A stretch of DNA of 64,000 bases from Lathyrus oleraceus (taxonomy: Eukaryota > Streptophyta > Magnoliopsida > Fabales > Fabaceae), in NCBI RefSeq assembly GCF_024323335.1, contig NC_066581.1:437969281-438033280 (forward strand). Reading direction: 5' to 3'. Shown here one piece after another: positions 28,921 through 40,434 of this stretch. Numbering within the stretch: position 1 is the first letter of the stretch; each line of letters starts with the position of its first letter. The position numbers and the translations under genes were made by a program. The notes beneath the pieces are model-generated. The model was given only the letters and a program-made list of their open reading frames with translations. It did no database searches and was not told the DNA's origin.

Positions 28921-30829
28921 ATTGACCCGCTGGACAAAAAGAATAAAAAAGTCCAGGCAAAAAAGGGCATCCCGGCGAACCGAGGAAAAAAAGAAAAGGT
29001 TCGGGCAAAAGTTAGGGATAAAGAATGAAAAGAATATGTACACTCGGTAAGTCGAAAACCCGCAAGGGCGACTTAGGCAAAAATGGGTATCCCGGTGGAT
29101 TGAAAACCCGAAAGGGCGATCCAGGAAAAAGAGGGATTAAAGCGAAGGCTACAGTCTGAGTTCTCTGTACTTCATCGCGCTTCATCGTCTACCATCTCGA
29201 AGGATATGACCGGTCCAATCGTTCTTCTCAGAAAGCAAGGAATCTGGGGGAAATTGAGGATCTGTAAGTCATAACAGAATTGGGAAATAGTGGATGCCGT
29301 GTTCACATTGCCATTAGGGTAGATTTTCCTTTTGTGCGCAATTACCTCTTCCTAGGAATTGCTTCCTGATGTATTTGCCTTTTCAGGCCCATTTTCAATC
29401 AATAAAAAGTCGTTATTCAGTTAAATTGCTCTCTTGTTTTTATTTTTACTGTTTTGTTTGCAAAAACGTCCGAATTTTTGATAAACATTGCATCTAAAAA
29501 CATGAAGGCTAGACAATAACGTGCAGAAAGATAAACATTTGAAAATCATTTTGAATGTTGATTACACCTGGGTGTATCTTGTCCATACAATCCCCTGGGG
29601 CATGTATGTCTTGCTGTTTTGCAGGTTATTATCTTTGATTGCTGGTTAGAGCAGATGAGCCCAGTTTATTCAAAGAAGTTTCAACACTGCCCGGTGGTGT
29701 GAGAAGTTGGGTTGTCTAAAGCAAGTCCAGAACTGGTCTCCCCAGCGAGTCCAAGATCAGTGTTGTCTCGGCGGTTAGGCCTGGAGTTGATTGCAATTCC
29801 CGCGGGTTAAGGATGTTTGTATTCCCCAGCAGGTTCAAAGGCTACCCTATCCCCAGCTAGTCTGAAGACTGTTAGTCCCCACTAAGTCTGAAGGTTGCTA
29901 TTTCCCCAGCGGTGGTGCCTGTGGGTAGTTTTGTTCCTCAGCAGTCGGGTTCGAAGTACTGTAATCCCCAGCAGGGTCGTGAATGCCTTTCCCCAGCAGG
30001 GTTGTGATTGTTTTCCCCTAGCAAGTCTCCCCAGCAGAGGTTTGCGTTGATGATTTTCCCCAGCGCAGTCCCCCAAGCGGATCAAGTTCGGTGGAAGTTA
30101 TCCCCAGTAGAGTTTATCCTGCCCGTGGGTTGGTAGTTTCCCCAGTGGAGGTGAGCATTGGTTGTTTCCCCTAGCGGAGTCTCCAAGTGGATTGGATTCA
30201 GCGGAAGTTATCCCCGGTGGGATTATTCTTTCCCGGCAGCAGTGTTATTCCCCAGCACGTTTGAGGAGGGTGTGTTCCCCAGCCAGAGATTCCCCAGTTG
30301 AGGTGGTTCCTCTACCACGCCCAGAGTTTCAGATCAGCAAGCACCCCCAGCAGTGCGTCTCCCCACGGAGTTGGAGGATCAAATCAGAATTGTGTGCTCA
30401 GCAGAGCGACCAGTTCTCCCCGACAGGAGTTTTCTTCATTTGCATCTTGCATGTAGTAATCATTGCATCCTCAAATCGCGTAGCATTTCCATTCAATATG
30501 GAGCATTACGCCATAGAAAAGCTCAAACATATGCATACATGTGTTAAACCAGATTGGACCATATTCCCAACAGAGGTGGATCATTTTTCAACATCTGAAT
30601 AGCACATTTGCAACGGTTGCTCCTGTCAGCATTCAAGATTGATAATCCCCCAGAGAGGTTTATTTCCTCACCCGCTAGTGAAAGGAAAGCTTGACTCCCC
30701 AGAGTAGTCCTCGGCAAGTGTCTGGCCTTGTCTTGACATATGTAGATGTCATCCTTGTGATACCAGTGGGTGTCGTGTTGATCCCCGTATGGGTCCTTCT
30801 TTTTTGGTGTCTATAGACATCATCTTTCG
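28921..30829 (+). other. Ogre-2 3' UTR, part before the tandem array
   Basis: Non-coding. It opens with the hairpin row (28930-29122). A block conserved with Ogre-1 and Ogre-5 follows (29269-29410), starting TCATAACAGAATTGGG and ending in AATAAA near 29400. From about 29735 to 30420 a CCCCAGC(A/G) motif recurs at irregular 30-60 bp spacing. Then comes a transition into the tandem array. ORFs here are incidental. Confidence 0.75.
28930..29122 (+). other. 3' UTR hairpin row of Ogre-2
   Basis: Begins nine bases after the pol stop. H1 is CTGGAC (28930) / GTCCAG (28951). H2 is CGAACC (28976) / GGTTCG (28998). H3 is AAGTCG (29049) / CGACTT (29069), enclosing AAAA then CCC-GCAA-GGG. H4 is GGATTG (29097) / CGATCC (29117), enclosing AAAA then CCC-GAAA-GGG. 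GCAA and GAAA both fit the GNRA tetraloop class. H1-H3 are followed by GGCAAAA. Confidence 0.7.
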
Positions 30830-32760
30830 ATGTCCGTAACGTCGAGTCTTCCTATTCGTCCATTGACGTCTAGTCGTGGTTTCTTTCTCCCATTCATCCG
30901 TTGATGTCTAGTCGAGTTTTTCCTATTCGTCCGTTGGCGTCTAGTCGTGGTTTCTTTTCCCATTCATCGTCTTTCGATGTCTGGTCGTGGTTTCTTTCTC
31001 CCATTCATCTGTTGATGTCTGGTCGAGTCTTTCCTATTCGTCCGTTGACGTCTAGTCCTGGTTTCTCTTCCCATTCATCGTCTTTCGATGTCTGGTCGTG
31101 GTTTCTCTTTATTCTCATTCGTCCGTTGACGTCTAGTCGTGGTTTCTTTTCCCATTCATCGTCTTTCGATGTCTGGTCGTGGTTTCTCTTTATTCCTATT
31201 CGTCCTTTGGAGTCTAGTCGTGGTTTCTCTTCCCATTCATCGTCTTTCGATGTCTGGTCGTGGTTTCTTTCTCCCATTCATCCGTTGATGTCTGGTTGAG
31301 TCTTTCCTATTCGTCCGTTGACGTCTAGTCGTGGTTCCTTTCTCCCATTCATCCGTTGATGTATGGTTGAGCTATTCCTATTCGTCCGTTGACGTCTAGT
31401 CGTGTTTTCTCTTCCCATTCATCATCTTCCGATGTCTGGTCGTGGTTTCTTTCTCCCATTCATCCGTTGATGTCTGGTTGAGTCCTTCCTATTCGTCCGT
31501 TGGCGTCTAGTCGTGGTTTCTCTTCCCATTCATCGTCTTTCGATGTCTGGTCGTGGTTTCTTTCTCCCATTTATCCGTTGATGTCTGGTCGAGTCTTTCC
31601 TATTCGTCTGTTGACGTCTAGTCGTGGTTTCTCTTCCCATTCATCGTCTTTCGATGTCTGGTCGTGGTTTCTTTATTCCTAGTCATCCGTTGGCGTCTAG
31701 TCGTGGTTTCTCTTCCTATTCATCGTCTTTCGATGTCTAGTCGTGGTTTCTTTATTCCTATTCATCCGTTGACGTCTAGTCGTGGTTCCTTTCTCCCATT
31801 CATCCGTTGATGTCTGGTTGAGCTTTTCCTATTCGTCCTTTGGGGTCTATCGTGGTTTCTTTATTCCTAGTCGTCCGTTGGCGTCTAGTCGTGGTTTCTC
31901 TTCCCATTCATCGTCTTTCGATGTCTGGTCGTGGTTCCTTTCTCCCATTCATCCGTTGATGTCTGGTTGAGTCTTTCCTATTCGTCCTTTGGCGTCTAGT
32001 CGTGGTTTCTTTTTCCTATTCGTCCGTTGACGTCTAGTCGTGGTTTCTCTTCCCATTCATTGTCTTTCGATGTCTGGTCGTGGTTCCTTTCTCCCATTCA
32101 TCCGTTGATGTCTGGTCAAGTCTTTCCTATTCGTCCTTTGACGTCTAGTCGTGGTTTCTCTTTCTCCTATTCGTCCTTTGACGTCTAGTCGTGGTTTCTC
32201 TTTCTCCTATTCGTCCTTTGGCGTCTAGTCGTGGTTTCTCTTCCCATTCATCGTCTTTCGATGTCTGGTCGTGGTTTCTTTCTCCCATTCATCCGTTGAT
32301 GTCTGGTTGAGTCTTTCCTATTCGTCCTTTGACGTCTAGTCGTGGTTTCTCTTCCCATTCATCGTCTTTCGATGATTGGTCGTGGTTTCTTTCTCCCATT
32401 CATCCGTTGATGTCTGGTTGAGTCTTTCCTATTCGTCCTTTGACGTCTAGTCGTGGTTTCTCTTTCTCCTATTCGTCCTTTGACGTCTAGTCGTGGTTTA
32501 TTTTCCATTCATCGTCTTTCGATGTCTGGCCGTGGTTCCTTTCTCCCATTTATCCGTTGATGTCTGGTCGAGTTCTTCCTATTCGTCAGTTGGCATCTAG
32601 TTGTGGTTTCTTTTCCCATTCATCGTCTTTCGATGTCTGGTCGTGGTTTATTTCTCCCATGCATCCGTTGATGTCTGGTCGAGTTTTTCCTATTCGTCCG
32701 TTGGCGTCTAGTCGTGGTTTCTATTCCCATTCATCTGGTGATGTATGGTAGTGGTTTCTG
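30830..32760 (+). repeat. Tandem repeat array in Ogre-2 3' UTR
   Basis: About 1.9 kb of units near 40 bp built from GTCTAGTCGTGGTTTCT, CCCATTCATCGTCTTTCGATG and CTATTCGTCCGTTGACG, arranged in irregular higher-order blocks. Each unit has a short inverted repeat. Open frames on both strands arise from the periodicity and are not genes. Its position matches the hypervariable Ogre 3' repeat region, a reported source of satellite DNA. Confidence 0.92.
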
Positions 32761-32995
32761 GCTCCGATAAATATCAAAATCCCCAGTAGAGTCGTTGGTA
32801 AACGTCTTGTCTGGTCCAATGATAAAAATCAAATCCCCAGTGGAAGTTGCCATTGGTGAACATTCTTTTCTTTGATCATCCCCCGCAGAGTGCAAATTTC
32901 TACGGTTCTTTGGTATTCAATCCCTGTGTACCTTGAAGGTCTGACAGTCGTTGCTCTCATCTGTTCAGGTTCCCAGTTGATTGAATAGGGGCAGC
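32761..32995 (+). other. Conserved pre-LTR segment and polypurine tract of Ogre-2
   Basis: Similar to 12761-12984 of Ogre-1, with shared CAAATTTCTACGGTTCTT and TGACAG-CGTTGCTCTCATC stretches. It ends GAATAGGGGCAGC (about 32983-32995), the likely plus-strand primer, directly before TGTAGCACC. Confidence 0.75.
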
Positions 32996-34004
32996 TGTAG
33001 CACCTAAAATTTGCACCCCCCATTCATGCATTCATTTCATTTTTTTAGGTCATTTGACATCACATTAACATTGCATTAGCATTGCATAGCACCTTGCATC
33101 TTATCAGTCAAGACTGGTATCAGGAGAATTCATCTGTGCAAAAGAGCAAAGCATTTCCATGAGAAGAAGGCCCTATGGGTGTTCCAATGAGCTTATGTGA
33201 ACCCAAGGTTCATTTTGAAGCAACTTGACCAGGTGTTAGAGGCTCAAAGTCCACAGTGCATGTTCAGGGCATCTGGGGGCCATATAAGTTAACTGCAAGT
33301 CAACTGAGGGCTAGGAAGTGGAGAAATGGTTTGAGACACTTCATTCATGTCCCAAAGAGGTTTATTCATCATGACAAGTGTCTACATTGAAGATTTTGAA
33401 GCCAGATCAAAAGTTTCCCAAAATGGAAAGTGACTTGTAATTTCAAGTTTCCAAAAATGGCAAGTTTTTGGACCAACTTCAACTCAACTTTCCAACATCA
33501 AAGAAGCTTCGAATGAATTTTTGTCCAACATGAAAGTTTAAGATCTTTCTCTCCCATTTCCAAAAGGTCCAAGATCATGAGCATATGATGAATGGTTGAG
33601 GAGATATGATCAAATCATTGCCAAGTGTGCATGGAACTTCAAAAGGACATAACTTTTGACTCATAACTCCAAATTGAGTGCTCCTTTTTGCATAATTCTT
33701 CTCATGACATGAACTTTCCAAATCCATCAAGGCATTGCATGAAATTTTGTCATATAATCATTTGCTTATTCATGTGATTTTTGGAGGGAAAATCATGAAT
33801 TCAAAATTGGTGCATCATATGGACTTTTTAACCATTCCAACATGTTTATAAGAGGATTTTAAGTGAAATTGCATGGCCATTGTTACTGTTCACGTGGGAT
33901 TGCATGCATGGGGTGAAAAAACCAAATTTTGCACAACACCTCTTTTCTCATTAAAATGTAATTAGCCAAACCTAAGCATGATTCGGAAATGGATTAACAT
34001 GTCA

Positions 34005-34011
34005 TATAAAT
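34005..34011 (+). promoter_or_regulatory. TATA box of Ogre-2 3' LTR
   Basis: TATAAAT with TCATAACAGAATT 13 nt downstream, the same geometry as in Ogre-1 although flanking sequence differs. Confidence 0.6.
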
Positions 34012-36720
34012 AGCTAATCATAACAGAATTTTCAGAATTCACCATTTCTAGATCTAAATTCTCTTTCCCTCCAAATTCTTCTCTCCATCAAAATTCAAAT
34101 TTCTTCCACATAAGCCTTCAATTTTCTTCCATATTCTAGTTCTCTGGTGTTGAGTTAGTATAGATCAAGCCTTGGATCATCAAATTTGGACCAGAATCGT
34201 GTGGTGCAAGCTCAAGAACACAAGCATGGAAGTTCAGATTTGAGTAAGATCTAAGCAGTTACAAGCCTTAATTCATTCATCAATCTTCATAACAGTGATA
34301 GAGGAGTGGATTGGAAGCTTGCCAGGCCTTGAAACTGCAGATTCCAGAAGTTGATCTTCAAGAGGTAGGTTTTTCGAAGCTCCTCATTCTCAAAACTATT
34401 GCCATGATAATGTAGATCTCATGTTGCTGATTAATCTGATATAAAATTCGTGTGAAATGGTTGAGTATTAGCAGAGATATGCTTGATTGAAGTTTTGTGC
34501 ATCAAAATGTTTTTGCTCGAATCTCAATCCATGGCTTGTTTGGCTAAAATGTTGATTGATCTGTAACCTACGTTGCATAAGCTTTCGATCCATATAAGTA
34601 TTGCATGATTCTGCAAAATTTTGTTTGGAGGTGGTTACTGTTCACCACCGTCTCAAGGTAGGAGACAGTGGTTTCCACCATGCGCCACCGTGAGTCCTGA
34701 GCTAGGGTTCATGACTGAAGAACACTCTGCAGGCGCTGTTTGATCCATGTTTCTCCCTTCGATTCCCATGGAGTGTGTTTCTGTCATTTCTTTTTCATTT
34801 TAATTCCCTGGCCTTGAAACGACGTCATTTCAGGCAGCGCACGCATCCTCTCTTCGATCCTGGCCTGTGACATTTTCCAATTTTCCAATTCATTTCATTA
34901 TTTCTTCATGTTTTGCAATGTTTATTTCATTTTATTTCATGTACTTCAAAAAATCATAACTAATTGAATAATGATCCAATTAATTCCCAACTTTTTTCTA
35001 CTTGTTCATGTGGGTGTCTAGAATTTTATGGTGTTGATTTTAGGATTTTATCATTTCTGGAAATTAAAATGTGCTTGATCCTTTGAACATGTGTACATTT
35101 GGACATTGCTTCATTCAAACTAATGTGAAATGCTCAATAATGATCCAATTGCCATGAAATTTTGTATGCTGATTCTCAACATGTTGTGTGATTTTTGAGG
35201 CTTGGTTGTGCATTTTTAGCCTTTGTCATTTCTGTTTTAGGCACATGCTAATATGGTGTGACAATGTGTGTCACACAATTTGATATTGATCTTCTTCATT
35301 TTCATTGCCTTGCCAATTGATCTCTGTTGATTCTAATTTTTGGCATGATGATGGTATTGGACATGTGGTGTGCACATAAAAATTTCCAGAATTGTTTGAG
35401 TCATTTCTGTTTTAATATGGAATTTTAATTCTTGATGGTCAATTGTATGCACCTTTTGCTTGCCTTGCCTTCTCTTGGTTGAATGATGACCTTGCTTAAT
35501 GCTTTTGACTTGGCCTTTTTTAGGACATGTTCATGATAGATTAAATGTGCTACATGTTGAGAATTGGTTGTTGTTTTGACTTTTTGCCTTACCTTTGACC
35601 CTAGCCTTGGTGCTAGTGGTTTGTACTCGTCTTTTGAGTTGTGCATTTCAGGTTTAAGCTTCTAGCCTTAATGGTTGATGTTGATATCATAAATTGAGAT
35701 GCAAAATGCTTTTGTCCACTAACCCTTGCTGCTTGTAGGCCATTTGAGATGATGAAACAATTTGAATGCTTGCACATAAAGCTTGCTTGTTGTGTATATT
35801 GGGAACCACTGTTTTTTGTCTGATTGATAGTTTGTCTGAACACTATACTGATTGTTTGGTTGTTTACACAGGTACTTTAGCCGCTTTAACTCATTGTTTG
35901 AGTTGCTTTGCTTGTGGTTGGCATACCACCTAGGTAACTTCCTATTCTCCATGTAGTCTGGAAGACCTGTCATGTTATTTTGGCAGGCACCTGTCTGAAG
36001 CCCTCCTTAAGAGGCAATGTTTGTGCTTGTTTATCTTTGTGCCTTATACAGGTAAAGACCTCCTAAGTGAAGAGGCACTGGCAGATAAAAGGGATGTGCA
36101 ATCCATCCCCTGCTATTCAGTTGAGTCCTTCATATTGCTCGCACTACGTGCTGATGCATTTTGAAAAACACCCAAGATCCTTGTATATAGGTTCAGTCAT
36201 GTGGAGTAGAGTTCCTCATTCTGGACTCCCACGCCTTCATTGATTGAAGCTCACCCAGGCCCGGGTTAAGAGCTATGAGGTCTTACCCTCATCTCCCATT
36301 TCATCTGCTCACCCTGACGGTCAATGTCAGTGGTTAAGAGCCTCAGATACCCTTTCTAGTTGGCTTGTTTGTCGAGGTTGATATGACCCCTTGACTAAAG
36401 CCCAGCCTTGTATGAGCCACTTGTTTGCATATAGCGTGTGATACTTGTTCATCCGTGATTGCTTATTTGTTGTTTAGGCTAGCTTGCTTCCTGTGCGAGT
36501 TAGGATTAGAGACTTCAACATAGGGATCGTTTGCATGACAACTTCTAGGCTCGAGTCTCCCTAGTGGTCTGTTATCTCCCTAGTCTCTGGTTAGGATAGA
36601 AGTTTTTCCCTGTTAAGGGGAATTACGTCGCCCTGATCCTCATACCAGATAAGGTACGTAGGCAGGAGATGAGCTGATCTCTCCGGGCGCCCTTTTTCTT
36701 TTTCACCCTCTTGTTTGTGT

Positions 36721-37008
36721 GGAGTCTGACATAAGTCCAGCGATTGGAAGTCGGTTTCCTGGGTGTGTTTGTTTGTTTGGAGTCTGACGTAAGTCCAGCG
36801 ATTGGCAGTCGGTTTCCTGTGTGTGTTTGTTTGTTCGGAGTTTGACGTAAGTCCAGCGATTGGCAGTCGATTTCCTGATTGTGTTTGTTTGTTTGGAGTC
36901 TGACGTAAGTCCAGCGATTGGCAGTCGGTTTCCTGTTTGTGTTTGTTTGTTTGGAGTCGGACGTAAATCCAGCGATTGGCAGTCGGTTTCCTGTTTGTGT
37001 TTTGTTTG
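36721..37008 (+). repeat. Tandem repeat in Ogre-2 3' LTR, about 58 bp x 5
   Basis: Five units colinear with 18283-18570. Unit 1 has GACATAAGT and unit 5 GACGTAAAT, so copies have diverged individually since insertion. Confidence 0.92.
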
Positions 37009-37493
37009 GTGTGCGTTAGCCGAGCTACGAGTGCTCTGATTCTTACTCTGGTTAGAGAAGATACGTATGCATAGGATGCGATATCCTAGCGAGCACGTTT
37101 CCCGTTATCCCCGAACTACGTCGACTCTGATGTTTGTGTCTGACAAACTACGTAAGCCCAGGATGCGATATCCTGCCGAGTCCGCTTCTTCCGTCTTTCA
37201 TCTGTGTTTCTATCCCATTTTTGTGCAGTTCTTGAGCAGTTACTTAGCAACCTTTCTTCTTTTCTTTCGGAGCGTGGATCCCGTCGAGTACGACGGATGC
37301 GTAGGGGTGCTAATACCTTCCCTTCGCATAACCGACTCCCGATCCTATCAATCTCTGGTCGTAAGACCATTCCCTTTCCAGGTTTACTTCGAGCTTTTCC
37401 TTTCTCTCTTTTGGGATAAATAACGCACGGTGGCGGCTCTGTGTCTTTTCCCGCCGGTTTTTCGCGTAATGTGACAGGTACCTATAGCTTGCC

Positions 37494-37502
37494 TATAAAT
37501 AG
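37494..37502 (+). promoter_or_regulatory. TATA box of Ogre-3 LTR
   Basis: TATAAATAG, matching the minus-strand TATAAATAG of Ogre-4 (45669-45677). Located 18 bases after the Ogre-2 insertion point, so Ogre-2 separates this core promoter from its upstream region. Confidence 0.65.
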
Positions 37503-40216
37503 AGCATTGTGTTCCACCATTTTCCCAAGCTTTGCAGCCACAAAATCCATGCTGAAATCACTCACGAACAAGCTTCAAAACAGAGTATTCAGTTAGAACC
37601 TTTGAGCCACTTTCAACACAACCTGAGCATCCAAACACCTTCCCTGACTTCCTTGAAGCTAACCAGACCAAGAGAACTATTCAAACCCACCTCACCTGAG
37701 CTCCCCTAACTCGTCGGAATATGCAACTGTCACCGTTTTTGGAAAGGTAGAAAACATCATCATTTCACTTGAAACAAGTTACCACTATGCTTGTTGTGCT
37801 CCACTGATCATTAACCCTATGTTTTGAGATTCTATTGCTTTACCGTTGCTATTTAATTTTTGATTTTCTTAGGTTTTTTATTCTTAATTATGTAAGTTGA
37901 AATTCTCCACGCTCAGGTTGAATCAATGGATTCTAAGCATGGAGGAAGCACCAGTGAGCCAAGATGAATTCAAATGACACTTGTTTGTACATTCAAATGG
38001 TGAGATGGTGAGATGTTGAGATTCGATTTTCACATGTTTGGAGGTTGAAGACAAAGTCTTTGTGACTCAGCTCCCTCCATTTTTCAATTGAATTCAAATA
38101 CTTTTACATGGCGCACACTGATTGGTTGTTTTGAGTGATGTGGCTCATTAACGTTCACATGTAATCTGGTCAAAATGTGCGTGCCTTGGTCCTCTCGATT
38201 TGGGCCTTTCCTTTAACTTACTTTTTAAGTAGTCTAATCCAATGGTGGGAATTGGTCTTCCACATAGCACATTTGGGCCATCAGATCAGATCAAATCTGA
38301 TCATTGGATAGACCACACATTGACTCCCTTGGTCAACTCATATGTGGTTTTGGGCCTCAACGCCATTGGCTTGTCCCATTTTCTTTTTGGGCTCCTCTTT
38401 TCCAGATTGCACCCCTATTTTATTTATTATTTGATTTTCTTTTATTTTCTTTTAATTGTTTTAATTTCTGATTTTTTAAATTTGTATTTCAACTATAAAT
38501 CTTGATTTTATTTTTCATCAATTTTAATTTTGCAAAATAATAATTAAAATATTATTTTACAATTTTAATTGATTTTATTACATTTTAATTGATTTAATTT
38601 GCAATTAATTTCTATAATTATATTTGCAAATTAATTTTTGATTAAAATGTATATTTTAATTCAAGCATTTTTACACTTTTATTTTGCAATTTAATTTCCA
38701 TATTACTTTGCAATTTAAATGTGATTTTTACTTTACATTTTATTGACTATTTTAATTTGAAATTTAATAGTTAATATTAATATTTAAAATTAATTTCTCT
38801 TTGCATTTTGGTCTTTTATCAAATCCCATTTTTCTTTCTATATTGCAATTTAAACCTTGTATTACTTCGCAATTAATTTTGGTTTTGTTCCTTCATCTTA
38901 TTAATAGTATAATAGTTTATTTATTTGAACTCTGATGATCCATTCTATTGCACCAACTCCATCCTACCTAACTACTAACTTCTATCCCCTTGTTACATTT
39001 TAATTTGTTTTCACTGTTTTATGATTGCTTAGGTGATAAGATCTTCCATACTTCAAATCATTGATAGATGGACGTTTCGATTGATTCAATCTTCTTTGAT
39101 TCAAACATGTTGATAAATGATCATTGAATCATTTTTGACACTTTGAATCAATGATATGTTATCCCTTAATGCGCTATATTTTGAGTCCTTTGACTTATGG
39201 ATATAGAACCCTTAGGGATTACCTTTTGTAACCTGACTTCTAGCCTCTAACTTTTACCTTTCGTCATCTATATTTTGCTATTTACTTTATGCATTATAAC
39301 CATCATCTAGATCATCATCTACTTCATCATTCTCATCTATCTCATCTTCGTGCATCTTTATTTATGCTTTAGCTATTTTGTTTTACTTCTTGTTATCTAA
39401 TCCATTGAAAAAGAACAAAAACATGATAAAATGAAAAGACCAAATGATGTATCATTTGTGACCTAATGTTGGACTTAGAGGACTTGTTAGGACCCTTGAA
39501 TTTGGACCTTGAGATTATGATACTTGACCTATTGCTTTGATTTGGAGTTTCATCACAGACTTGCAATCTTTTATTTCAAGAATGACATTAATGACACTAC
39601 CCTACAGAGACATGTTTTAAGTCCATTATCCACTTGTTAGCTTAGACCACTTTGCACACACAAGGCTTTATCTTGGACTACCTTACAATGAGACCCTTTA
39701 TTTCTCTTATTAGTTCCCTTGTAATTTTCCATGTACCCCTCTTCCTTTGGTTGTACTTTTCTTCTTTGTTTTCCTTTTGATCTTGTAGGAGTTAGGTCAA
39801 CCTCACCACTTCAAAATAATAAGCAAAACCCTTGATCCAACATTAAATGACTTTTTTCCAAACAAAACTAAAAAAGTAATAAACTACGATTAGGATTGCG
39901 TACTCCATGTAGTAGTGCAATTCAAATCAACCACCTTTTCATAAAAAATCCTAAAAACAACATCAACCCATCAAACTATATTTTGCGCCTTATGGCAATA
40001 TTTCGAAAATCCCTTTTCAAGTTAAAAACAACCAATAAACAATCAATTTTTACTCCAAACTACGGAGCTCTGATTCTTCATTTCACGATGATGATACGTA
40101 AACACAATGGCCCCAATCCTTGGTGAGCATACTAATAAAAAAACCAAACATTTTCCCTTTTAGCAAGTAAACTTTTAGACAACGACACCCATTCGTGTAG
40201 ACAACCTGGATGGTTC

Positions 40217-40264
40217 CCATCGAGTACGATGGATGTGAGGGATGCTAATACCTTTCCCTCATAT
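40217..40264 (+). other. Paired U5 hairpins, Ogre-3 copy
   Basis: Hairpin I is CCATCG-AGTA-CGATGG (40217-40232). Hairpin II starts at the next base: ATGTGAGGG (40233-40241) pairs with CCCTCATAT (40256-40264), nine pairs including one G-T, with a loop containing GCTAATACCTT. Confidence 0.65.
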
Positions 40265-40416
40265 AACCGGCTTCTGAACCCTACTTTTGGTTACGAGACT
40301 AAATTTCTTTTCTTTAGGGGGGTTTATCGATATTTTCCCTTTCCTCCTTTGGAAAAAATAAAATCTGGTGGCGACTTTGTGTTGTAGTCAGTTGTTGTTT
40401 TTTGCATAGCGACAAC

Positions 40417-40434
40417 TGACGACTCTTCTGGGGA
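40417..40434 (+). other. Primer binding site of Ogre-3
   Basis: TGACGACTCTTCTGGGGA has two differences from the Ogre-1 and Ogre-2 PBS and lies two bases after the LTR end. Probably decayed rather than a different primer. Confidence 0.8.

Larger units (their letters stand above)
17753..37476 (+). mobile_element. Ogre-2, near-complete Ogre retrotransposon
   Basis: The remaining 5' LTR (17753-19042) is followed by PBS, leader, ORF1, gag-pro, intron, intact pol, 3' UTR with repeats, polypurine tract and full 3' LTR (32996-37476). The front of the 5' LTR lies left of Ogre-1, outside the window. Downstream of 37476 the sequence continues as an LTR of a different Ogre subfamily (Ogre-3), so Ogre-2 itself inserted into Ogre-3. 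GGTAC (37477-37481) is the expected right copy of the target duplication; the left copy is not in view. Confidence 0.9.
32996..37476 (+). repeat. Ogre-2 3' LTR (complete, 4481 bp)
   Basis: Starts TGTAGCACCTAAAATTTGC and ends ...GTGACA. It is related to, but clearly diverged from, the Ogre-1 LTR in the first 3 kb. It contains a TATA box (34005-34011), a five-unit tandem repeat (36721-37008) and U5 hairpin I (37281-37296, CCGTCG-AGTA-CGACGG). No genuine coding sequence. Confidence 0.93.
37477..40414 (+). repeat. Ogre-3 LTR, right part
   Basis: Begins at the Ogre-2 junction in a promoter region (TATAAAT 37494-37500). It continues through AT-rich sequence (38400-38900) and a U5 with paired hairpins (40217-40264), and ends ...TAGCGACA. 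It shares blocks with the Ogre-5 LTR (for example ACAAGTTACCAC and ATGATCATTAACCCTA) and, in inverse orientation, with Ogre-4. No coding sequence. Confidence 0.85.

Noticed and set aside
30901..31299. 132-residue repetitive ORF (HSSSFDVWSWF repeats) and its minus-strand counterpart in the Ogre-2 array
   Set aside because: By-product of the 40-bp tandem repeat in the 3' UTR; breaks wherever unit length changes.
30830..32760. Possible CRISPR array because of short regular repeats
   Set aside because: Plant retroelement context, units adjoin without unique spacers, and unit sequence drifts; no cas genes.
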